A stretch of DNA of 8,569 bases from assembly GCA_023390675.1 (NCBI GenBank), contig JAEWCK010000058.1:1-8569 (forward strand), in the 5' to 3' direction. The position numbers and the translations under genes are program-made. This document shows, one piece after another, positions 1 through 5,844 of the stretch. This stretch comes from Pseudomonadota bacterium (lineage in GTDB: Bacteria > Pseudomonadota > Alphaproteobacteria > Sphingomonadales > Sphingomonadaceae). The notes beneath the pieces are model-generated. The model was not told where the DNA came from, did not search any database, and worked only from the letters and a program-made list of their open reading frames with translations. The first letter of the stretch is position 1. Each line of letters opens with the position of its first letter.

Positions 1-687
1 GCTCCTGGTGGTGCGGAAGCCGAAATGGCCGTGGGTGTAGGGCTCGGGATCGTCGAGCCGGAACAGCGGCGCGCCGTCGCGGAGCAGGGCGATCCGGCTG
101 CCGTCGGCGACCAACCGGACATGGAAGCGGCGGTTGGGGACGAGCATGTATCCGGGGCCCGAGAGATCGTGCTGCGGGAGCAGCGGCCGATCGTCGCGCT
201 TGCCGATATAGCGGCGGAAGCGCGTGGTGCTGTTCCGGTTGCCGCCGATCCCGGCATAATAGGTCCTGAGCTCGTCATAATCGGCGAAGGCGCCGCTGCG
301 CGCGCGCGCGAGCACGTCGCCCGAGGGCACGCGCGTATCGGTGGCCATCCAGAAGCAATTGACGTCGCTGACCGCATCGTTGGGACCGCCTTGCGAAACC
401 GGCGTGACGTCGAAGTCGATCGCGACCGGCGATACGAGCGGCTGGCGGAACCACACCGTGACGCCCGCCGGCACGTCGATATCGAGCACGCCGCCCGTCG
501 CGGCGATCCGTCCGGGGCGCTCGGCCTCGACCACCCATTTGGCCAGACCATTGTGGAAGTCGTCGCGATGGATCAGCCGCTCGCCCGCCCGCCCCCGCCG
601 CGCGCATGCCGCGAGGCAGCCGAGCCCGCCCAGCAAGGCGGCGCGGCGCGTGGCCGCCACGGGCAAGGGCCAATCCATCGATCGCAT
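1..687 (-). CDS. Exported YesU/DUF6250-like protein, probable lipoprotein (partial, C-terminus off the left edge)
   Basis: Reading the minus strand from ATG at 687-685 gives 229 open codons down to base 1, so the 3' end is missing. The start is supported by GGGGAG seven bases upstream and by an in-frame TGA further upstream (about 744-742) with no other ATG between. The N-terminus has a twin arginine (residues 14-15), a short hydrophobic stretch and a lipobox LAAC ending at Cys28, suggesting a lipoprotein, possibly Tat-exported. The mature part is beta-rich. Blocks typical of the group are GGPNDAVSDVNCFWMA (100-115), FADYDELRTYYAGIGGN (134-150) followed by TTRFRRY (154-160), RPLLPQHDL (167-175), and DPEP followed by HFGFRTTRS at the edge. 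From memory these match DUF6250, related to the concanavalin-like YesU/DUF1961 proteins found in pectin and rhamnogalacturonan loci. Binding or modifying a plant glycan in the periplasm or at the outer membrane is inferred. It is divergent from the TonB-dependent receptor and may share its regulation. Confidence 0.75.
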   Translation of the reverse strand, partial: MRSMDWPLPVAATRRAALLGGLGCLAACARRGRAGERLIHRDDFHNGLAKWVVEAERPGRIAATGGVLDIDVPAGVTVWFRQPLVSPVAIDFDVTPVSQGGPNDAVSDVNCFWMATDTRVPSGDVLARARSGAFADYDELRTYYAGIGGNRNSTTRFRRYIGKRDDRPLLPQHDLSGPGYMLVPNRRFHVRLVADGSRIALLRDGAPLFRLDDPEPYTHGHFGFRTTRS

Positions 688-747
688 GCGCTGACTCCCC
701 GGCTCGATTCCATCGTCCCATGGCCGGACGCGATGTCAGGCCGATTT

Positions 748-753
748 ATCATA
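748..753 (-). promoter_or_regulatory. Candidate -10 element for the YesU-like gene
   Basis: On the minus strand this reads TATGAT followed by AAAT, a good -10 match in an otherwise GC-rich region, about 60 bases upstream of the ATG at 687. No convincing -35 lies 16-18 bases upstream of it; the expected position falls in a GGAGG-rich stretch. It is therefore only a candidate, perhaps activator-dependent. Confidence 0.3.
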
Positions 754-757
754 CGAA

Positions 758-773
758 AGGCTTGCAACAGCCT
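758..773. promoter_or_regulatory. Inverted repeat, possible operator between divergent genes
   Basis: AGGCT (758-762) and AGCCT (769-773) are exact reverse complements around the 6-base centre TGCAAC. The repeat lies just upstream, on the minus strand, of the candidate -10 at 753-748 and in the region expected for a -35, so a bound protein could affect the YesU-like gene. The arms are short and chance occurrence is possible. Confidence 0.3.
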
Positions 774-793
774 CCCATTGTGTTAATTCTAAA

Positions 794-822
794 AGATGGA
801 TAGACATCTCACATACTGAGAT
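794..822. repeat. Two overlapping inverted repeats upstream of the receptor gene
   Basis: AGATG (794-798) is complementary to CATCT (805-809), and ATCTCA (806-811) is complementary to TGAGAT (817-822) with a 5-base spacer. The two stems share bases 806-809, so they cannot form together. They sit in the only AT-rich part of the divergent intergenic region, upstream of the candidate receptor promoter. An operator or binding site for a dimeric regulator is a reasonable inference; a mutually exclusive RNA switch would require a transcript that starts upstream of 794. Confidence 0.4.
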
Positions 823-830
823 CAAGTTAG

Positions 831-859
831 TTGCCGCTGTAACCAAGACTGAAGATACG
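831..859 (+). promoter_or_regulatory. Candidate promoter of the TonB-dependent receptor
   Basis: TTGCCG (831-836) and GATACG (854-859) are separated by 17 bases and would start transcription near 866, giving a leader of about 65 bases. The -10 is poor (three of six consensus bases). A 12-base palindrome, CGCCC-GT-GGGCG at 858-869, overlaps the presumed start point and could be an operator. No better plus-strand promoter is evident between 688 and 930. Confidence 0.3.
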
Positions 860-914
860 CCCGTGGGCGGGGAAGAGAACCAAAGGGTCCCCCTCGAAAC
901 CAACCGGGTCACAT

Positions 915-926
915 GGAGGAGAGGGG
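915..926 (+). promoter_or_regulatory. Ribosome binding site that places the receptor start at 931
   Basis: The purine run GGAGGAGAGGGG lies just upstream of ATG 931. An in-frame ATG at 913 also exists, but the strong Shine-Dalgarno sequence begins two bases after it and would be inside the coding region. Translation from 931 also gives a normal signal peptide without an acidic MEERGK extension. Confidence 0.8.
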
Positions 927-930
927 AAAA

Positions 931-3900
931 ATGGTTGATCGAGTGAAACTGCGCCGGCACGTGCGCGCTACCGCCTCGTGGGCGGCGCTGGGCCTGGCCC
1001 TTACCTGCGGTGGACAGGCGCTGGCGCAAGTCTCGCCGGCATCGACCGAATCGACCGCGGTTCCCGACGACACCGGTCAGGACGAGGCGATCGTCGTCGT
1101 CGGCTCGCGCGCCAGCCAGCAATCGGCCAACCAGCGCAAGAAGAACGCGCGGACCGCGACCGACTCGATCGTCGCCGACGACATCGGTTCTTTCCCCGAT
1201 CGCAACGTGAACGAAGCGATTTCGCGCATTCCGGGCGTTGCGCTCAGCCGTAACGAATATGGCGAAGGCGACGGCATCGCCGTCCGCGGCAACGGCGCCG
1301 ACCTGACTCGCGTCGAATTGGACGGCGTCGGCGTGCAGAGCACCTTCGGCCTCGCGGTCACGGCGGACCAAGGCCGCAACGCCGACCTTCGCGAGCTCCC
1401 CGCCGAGCTGGTCAAGAGCGTCGACGTCGTGAAGGGCTCGACCGCGGACATGACCGAGGGCTCGCTGGGCGGCACGGTCCAGATCAAGACCCGCACCGGC
1501 CTCGACTTCAAGAAGCCCTATGTCTCGCTACGCGCGGGCGTGGGGCAGAATTCGCTCGGCAAGGACTGGACGCCCGATTTCAACGGCGTCGCGGGCGGCC
1601 GCTTCCTCGACGATCGCCTGGGCGTAATCGTCAGCGGCTCCTATTCGAAGGTGCAGAACAACGGCCACAGCTACGAGAACACGACGAGCAACACGCGCAA
1701 CTACGCGCGCCTCTACGATTTCGACAATTCGCCCGAGAAGACGTTCAGCTTCAATCCGGCGACCGTGGGCACCGACGCCGCCGATGTCGCCATCGCCAAC
1801 GCGACTGCGCCCGACGGCACCACGCTGACGCCGCGCGAGCTGGTCACGCTCGCCGCCGGTGCGACGAGCAAGGCGCAGTGCCTGCAGATTTTCCCGAACG
1901 CCGCCGCGACCGCGAGCACGGCGATCCGCAGCGAGCGCATCCTCGAGCAGCAGACCTGCCTCAACCAGTGGAACGACTCGACGCCATCGCTGATCCGTCA
2001 CTTCATGAACGAGCAGACGGAGAAGCGCTATTCGGTCGACGCGCGCGTCGACTACCGCCTCACCGACGAGTTGACGATCTATGCCAAGGGCACGATCGCC
2101 AATCGCAGCGTCCATGACCAGAACCGCAGCCGCAACCAGCTGACCGGCAATAACGGCATCTTCAATTCCAACCTCGCGGGCACGTTCGTCGATTCGACGA
2201 CGGGCTATCCGCGCACCCGCAGCGTCTCGCCCAACGCCCCGGCGGGCTATTACCTGTTCGATCCGCAATACGGCTTCAACAATGTCGGCAACAACGCAAC
2301 GCTGGGCAACGTGCTCAACGTGGTGCCGAGCAGCGTCAAGGTCGATGCCAATCACAACGTCACGTCGATGACGATGACCAACAATGCCGTGAACATCGAC
2401 CAGATCGAGAACCAGATCGACATCAAGACCAAATATGCACAGGCGGGCGCCGAATATCGCGGCGACCGGCTCGAGATCGATCTGTGGGGCGCCTATACCA
2501 AGGCCGAGTCGAGCCGCGCCGACATGCGCACCGCGCGCACCTATACCTATGGCGACGCGACGCTGGCGGTGCAGCCCAACGGGCTATGGGACATCCAGGT
2601 CCCCTCGACCTATGACGACGGCAATCCGGCCAATTTCGTCCAGCTCAACACCCCGCCGTGCGTCTCCGGCGGGACCAACCCGGCCACCTGCACAGGGCAG
2701 AACGCCGTCGCGGCCGGCCCGAACGGACCGGCCACTCCGGCCTATCTCGTCTCGCAGATGCCGCAGGTCACGCCGAGCTTCTCGATCCAGTACACGCCGT
2801 CGCTGGGCGTATCGACCGAGAAGGACGCCAAGTTCGATCTCGCCTACAAGACCGACGGGCTCATTCCGTTCATCTCGCGCGTCAAGGTGGGAGCGATGTA
2901 TCGGAACAACCAGATCAGCAAATGGGGCAATGGCGGTTATACCGCTGCCACCGCGACCGGCACCTTCGGACAGCCCGGTTACGTTCCCGCCGTGATCGTC
3001 CCCACCGCGATCGTCCGCGGTTCGTACCGTGCGTGCCTTCCTACCGCCGGCTCGTCGGCGCCGGGCGGGCTTTCGTGCAACTACGGCTTCGTGCCGAGCA
3101 CGAACCCCTCGGCGGTGCGCTCGGGCGTCGACACGCTGACCCCCGACCAGTTGCGCACCCTGTTCGAGCAGACGCTCGAGGAGCCGACGTCGGAATTCTT
3201 CGGCGATCTGCCCAACCGCGGCAATCTTCCGGCCGCATGGAAGGGAATCCGCACCGACCAGCTCTTCGCCCAGCTCGGCGCGTCGCAGTTCATGAACTTT
3301 GACTGCCTCAAGCAGTGCATGGGCAGCGACGGCAAGATGTACGACCAGCCAGTCACGCGCGTGGATGAGACGATCAAGAACGTCTATGGCATGTTCGATT
3401 TCGAGCAGAAGCTGCCTTGGGGCCTCGTCTTCAACGGCAATGCCGGCATCCGCGGTGTGTTCACCAAGGACAAGGCTTCGGGTCTGCAGACGATCACGGC
3501 GATCCGCGTGACCCCGGCCTATAATCCGCTCGATCCCGGCAATGCCGCGGGCTTCATCAGCCAGTCGTTCAGCAAGCCCTTCACCGTGGAGAAGAGCACC
3601 ACCGACTGGCTGCCCAGCCTCAACATGAACCTGTGGGCGTTCGACGAATCGCTGGTCTTCCGTCTCTATGGCGGCAAGACGATCGCGCGCCCGGCGATCA
3701 ATAACCTGATCCCCGGCGGCACCTGCACGGTCGACGAGCGCGAGATCCTCGACACCGGCAGCGACGACGATTTCGGGTGCAGCGGCCGCGTCGGCAATCC
3801 GGGGCTCAAGCCGTTCACGGCGTGGAGCTACAACGCCTCGCTCGAATGGTATCCCAACCCCGACACGCTCTTCTCGGTCGCCTATGGCAAGCTCGACGTG

Positions 3901-4608
3901 AAGATCGGCAAGCCGATCGCAGTCACCGTGCTGGAGAAGCCTTTCGAAGGCAGCACCGAGCTCGACCCGCTCACCGGCAAGCCGCTCGGCGATATCGAGT
4001 TCCTCGTGCCGACCTATGCCAACGGCCCGGGCTACAAGCGCGACATCTGGGAGTTCGCGGTCAAGACCGCCTATACCTTCCTGCCCGGACCGCTCAAATA
4101 CACCGGCGTCGACGCCAACGTCTCGATCCTGAGCTCGGCCGTCACCAGCGGCCAGCAGGATCCGAACACCGGCGACGTGATGCTGCCGCCGGACGAGTCC
4201 AAATATTACGCCAACGCCTCGATCTGGTATGACGACGGCAAGCTCAACATGCGGCTTTCGTACCAGTACCGCACGCAGCGCTTCAGCTGCATCACGCCGT
4301 GCGGCGGCAACACCGTCGACATCAACTATCCGGGCGAGCAGTGGACCAACGTCCGCCTCGTCGCGCCGGGCTACAATCCGGGCGTCGCGCGCTTCAACGA
4401 TGCGAGCACCTTCATCGACGCGAAGGCATCGTACAACATCAACCGCCACTTCCAGGTCTATCTGGAAGGCCGCAACCTGCGGCGCGAGGCGCAGACGATC
4501 TCGACGGGAAGCTACGAGCGGTTCGCCGATGGCACGCCCAAGATCATGCGCCTGCAATATGGCGGCCGGCGCATCATGGGCGGCGTGCGCGTCCAGTTCG
4601 GGAATTGA
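931..4608 (+). CDS. TonB-dependent outer-membrane receptor, Xanthomonas/Caulobacter (TIGR01782-like) type
   Basis: A 1225-residue energy-coupled outer-membrane importer. Residues 1-33 form a signal peptide (basic start, hydrophobic core, cleavage after ALA or ALAQ). A TonB-box-like segment EAIVVVGSR is at 52-60. The plug (about 75-190) shows family blocks DDIGSFPDRNVNEAISRIPG (83-102), VRGNGADLTRVELDG (118-132), ELVKSVDVVKGSTADMTEG (159-177) and GGTVQIKTRTGLDF (180-193). The rest is a beta-barrel ending in MGGVRVQFGN, so the customary terminal aromatic is at position -3. Twelve barrel cysteines form six local pairs (317/343, 577/587, 702/716, 792/796, 932/950, 1120/1124). Receptors of this family commonly import oligosaccharides in Caulobacter and Xanthomonas; the substrate here is unknown. 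The divergent YesU-like lipoprotein supports a glycan role. An upstream ATG at 913 is rejected on ribosome-binding-site grounds. A hairpin follows at 4659-4690. Family assignment is firm, substrate is not. Confidence 0.95.
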   Translation: MVDRVKLRRHVRATASWAALGLALTCGGQALAQVSPASTESTAVPDDTGQDEAIVVVGSRASQQSANQRKKNARTATDSIVADDIGSFPDRNVNEAISRIPGVALSRNEYGEGDGIAVRGNGADLTRVELDGVGVQSTFGLAVTADQGRNADLRELPAELVKSVDVVKGSTADMTEGSLGGTVQIKTRTGLDFKKPYVSLRAGVGQNSLGKDWTPDFNGVAGGRFLDDRLGVIVSGSYSKVQNNGHSYENTTSNTRNYARLYDFDNSPEKTFSFNPATVGTDAADVAIANATAPDGTTLTPRELVTLAAGATSKAQCLQIFPNAAATASTAIRSERILEQQTCLNQWNDSTPSLIRHFMNEQTEKRYSVDARVDYRLTDELTIYAKGTIANRSVHDQNRSRNQLTGNNGIFNSNLAGTFVDSTTGYPRTRSVSPNAPAGYYLFDPQYGFNNVGNNATLGNVLNVVPSSVKVDANHNVTSMTMTNNAVNIDQIENQIDIKTKYAQAGAEYRGDRLEIDLWGAYTKAESSRADMRTARTYTYGDATLAVQPNGLWDIQVPSTYDDGNPANFVQLNTPPCVSGGTNPATCTGQNAVAAGPNGPATPAYLVSQMPQVTPSFSIQYTPSLGVSTEKDAKFDLAYKTDGLIPFISRVKVGAMYRNNQISKWGNGGYTAATATGTFGQPGYVPAVIVPTAIVRGSYRACLPTAGSSAPGGLSCNYGFVPSTNPSAVRSGVDTLTPDQLRTLFEQTLEEPTSEFFGDLPNRGNLPAAWKGIRTDQLFAQLGASQFMNFDCLKQCMGSDGKMYDQPVTRVDETIKNVYGMFDFEQKLPWGLVFNGNAGIRGVFTKDKASGLQTITAIRVTPAYNPLDPGNAAGFISQSFSKPFTVEKSTTDWLPSLNMNLWAFDESLVFRLYGGKTIARPAINNLIPGGTCTVDEREILDTGSDDDFGCSGRVGNPGLKPFTAWSYNASLEWYPNPDTLFSVAYGKLDVKIGKPIAVTVLEKPFEGSTELDPLTGKPLGDIEFLVPTYANGPGYKRDIWEFAVKTAYTFLPGPLKYTGVDANVSILSSAVTSGQQDPNTGDVMLPPDESKYYANASIWYDDGKLNMRLSYQYRTQRFSCITPCGGNTVDINYPGEQWTNVRLVAPGYNPGVARFNDASTFIDAKASYNINRHFQVYLEGRNLRREAQTISTGSYERFADGTPKIMRLQYGGRRIMGGVRVQFGN

Positions 4609-4658
4609 TTGCGCGAGGGCGTCGGCTTGACCGGCACCCTCCACCCGTTCGAATACAA

Positions 4659-4690
4659 GGGGGCCGGGGAAGCATGCTTCTCCGGCCCTC
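4659..4690 (+). terminator. Strong hairpin after the receptor gene, probable terminator
   Basis: Bases 4661-4673 pair with 4676-4688 (GGGCCGG...CCGGCCC, one G.U at 4668/4681, then GAAGC...GCTTC around a tiny loop), and 4659-4660 pair with 4689-4690. The stem is about 15 bp. It begins 51 bases after the receptor stop and ends before the next ribosome binding site at 4703. There is no T-tract on either side, so it could equally be an mRNA-stabilising stem that limits read-through into the next gene. Confidence 0.6.
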
Positions 4691-4702
4691 GCGCGCCAGC
4701 CC

Positions 4703-4708
4703 AGGAGA
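4703..4708 (+). promoter_or_regulatory. Ribosome binding site of the DUF6491-like gene
   Basis: AGGAGA lies six bases upstream of ATG 4715. It is the only clear Shine-Dalgarno sequence in the three-gene unit; the two downstream genes appear to depend on coupling. Confidence 0.7.
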
Positions 4709-4714
4709 AGCCCG

Positions 4715-5074
4715 ATGCGTTGGATCTGCCTGCTGCTTGCCGCCGCGCTCGGCACCGCGGCTCCACCGGCCCAGCCGCAGGCGGGGCGCAGCTGCTTCTG
4801 GCCTTCCGAAGTTACCGGCTTCAGCAGCTCCGCGCCGAACCGCGCGCTCGTCCATATCGGCACGCGCGAGACGTGGGAGCTGACGCTCTCGCCGGGATGC
4901 GCGGGAGTCGATTGGGCAATGAACATCGGCATCAAGGCGCGCGGCGGCCAGCGAATCTGCCCGGGCCGGCATGCCGACCTGGTGATCCCCGATCCCGGCG
5001 GCCGTAGCGCGCAGAGCTGCCTCGTGCGGGGCATCCGCAAGCTCTCCCCCGCCGAAGCCGCGGCGGCACGCTGA
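4715..5074 (+). CDS. Small exported DUF6491-like protein
   Basis: A 119-residue protein. Residues 1 to about 20 are a signal peptide (MRWICLLLAAALGTAAPPAQ), so the mature product is periplasmic or surface-exposed. The mature part has four cysteines (27, 62, 82, 102), with the order CFWPSEVTGF (27-36), WELTLSPGC (54-62), DWAMNIGI (66-73), ICPG then ADLVIPD (81-93), and SCLVRGIRKLSPAE (101-114). This pattern (CF..S.V, a strand ending at a Cys, IC.G.DADLV-type loop, C.V..I..L) matches what I recall of DUF6491, a function-unknown family frequent in sphingomonads; two disulfides are likely. It is the first gene of a compact unit, eight bases ahead of the next start. No catalytic motif is visible. 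Confidence 0.8.
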   Translation: MRWICLLLAAALGTAAPPAQPQAGRSCFWPSEVTGFSSSAPNRALVHIGTRETWELTLSPGCAGVDWAMNIGIKARGGQRICPGRHADLVIPDPGGRSAQSCLVRGIRKLSPAEAAAAR

Positions 5075-5082
5075 CGCGCGCG

Positions 5083-5844
5083 ATGCCGGAGCTTGCGCGC
5101 GTTCCGGCCGAGCCCGGACCCGAAACGGTGCGGCTTCTGCTGGGCGAGGCCGCGACGGGCGCAGTGGAGATCCCACGCCCGCCGCTCGAAGGCCTGCCCT
5201 ATCGCGACTTCGTCCGCGCCTTGCTCCGCGCGCCGGGGTTCAAACTCGACTTCAACCGGCTCGAGCCCGATGCGGCGCTGGCGATGGTGGCGGACCGGCT
5301 GCTCGGCCCCGGCGCGTTCGAACGCGAACGGGCATTGCTGGCGGAGGATATCGCGGTGCTGTCAGCGCTGATGGCCGGGCTGGTCGGCGCGCGCGCGTCG
5401 GTGGCGATCCGCACGTTCTTCGCGCCGGGCGACCTCGTCTGGCATGTCGACCGCGTCGGCGAGGCGCGCGCGTGCCGGCTGGTCTGGCCGCTCGGCCGGC
5501 CCGCGGGGATGCGCGTGACGCCCGCTGCCAATATCGACGCGGCGCTCCACCGCGCGTACATGCACCGCGAATATCCGCTGCTTTGCCGGCTCGACACGCA
5601 AGTCGCGCGCGCCGGCGCGACGATCGAGGCCGCCTGGGCGCACCGGCCCGAGCAGGTCGCAGCGATGATGGCGGGGCGCTTTCCCTTCGTGATCGACTCC
5701 GAAGCCGAGATCGAAGTCACGCCGGGCGCGGCGAGCATCCACTGCGTCGAGACGCCCGCGCAGCCCGGCACCTTCCACCGCTCGTCCTGGGCCAACCGGC
5801 ACGCGCCGGGACTGCAGGTGGTGATCACGGCGGCGGCCGACTGA
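5083..5844 (+). CDS. DUF1826-like protein with HxD and distal His (possible metal-binding fold)
   Basis: A 253-residue cytoplasmic protein without signal peptide or membrane segment. The middle reads LAEDIAVLSALMAGLVG (87-102-region), then a strand, then WHVDRVGEARACRLVWPLGR (120-139); the end reads TFHRSSWANRHAPGLQVVIT (230-249). This resembles, from memory, DUF1826 proteins, which have a helical (V/A)EDIA.L segment, an FHVD..P.RL..TY block and a terminal HRSP...LLLTLD block. The HVD (121-123) plus His232 could form a 2-His-1-carboxylate metal site on a double-stranded beta-helix, as in Fe(II)/2-oxoglutarate oxygenases; that is inference, and a confident partner Arg is not assigned. At about 250 residues it is somewhat longer than I expect for DUF1826. 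There is no good ribosome binding site; the start lies eight bases after the previous stop, and its stop overlaps the next ATG by one base, so the three genes are probably translationally coupled. Confidence 0.75.
   Translation: MPELARVPAEPGPETVRLLLGEAATGAVEIPRPPLEGLPYRDFVRALLRAPGFKLDFNRLEPDAALAMVADRLLGPGAFERERALLAEDIAVLSALMAGLVGARASVAIRTFFAPGDLVWHVDRVGEARACRLVWPLGRPAGMRVTPAANIDAALHRAYMHREYPLLCRLDTQVARAGATIEAAWAHRPEQVAAMMAGRFPFVIDSEAEIEVTPGAASIHCVETPAQPGTFHRSSWANRHAPGLQVVITAAAD

Noticed and set aside
298..310. A run of alternating G and C as a possible Z-DNA or slippage tract
   Set aside because: It is only 13 bases, lies within coding sequence encoding Ala/Arg residues, and such runs are common at this GC content.
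25..786. A 253-codon plus-strand open frame at the left end
   Set aside because: It is antisense to the YesU-like gene, whose minus-strand translation has a signal peptide, lipobox and family blocks; the plus-strand product has none.
902..909. AACCGGGT ahead of the receptor as a second copy of the LacI-type operator
   Set aside because: One core mismatch and no matching flanks (TG/CA absent), so it does not stand out from chance.
736..1371. A minus-strand open frame across the receptor start and the intergenic region
   Set aside because: Antisense to the receptor's signal peptide and plug; no recognisable domain in its translation.
1528..2355. A 275-codon minus-strand open frame inside the receptor gene
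   Set aside because: Same shadow composition; the plus strand encodes conserved receptor sequence here.
2584..5040. An 818-codon open frame on the minus strand opposite the receptor and the DUF6491-like gene
   Set aside because: It lies antisense to a well-supported receptor. Its translation is Arg/Ala/Val/Asp-rich low-complexity sequence with no recognisable domain, the usual shadow in GC-rich DNA where stop codons are rare.
5472..5843. N-terminal extension of the AKR-like frame to 429 residues
   Set aside because: The extension lies over the DUF1826-like gene in another frame and is Arg/Ala-rich. The true AKR N-terminus (MRHRRLGRTGLELS) begins at 5844.
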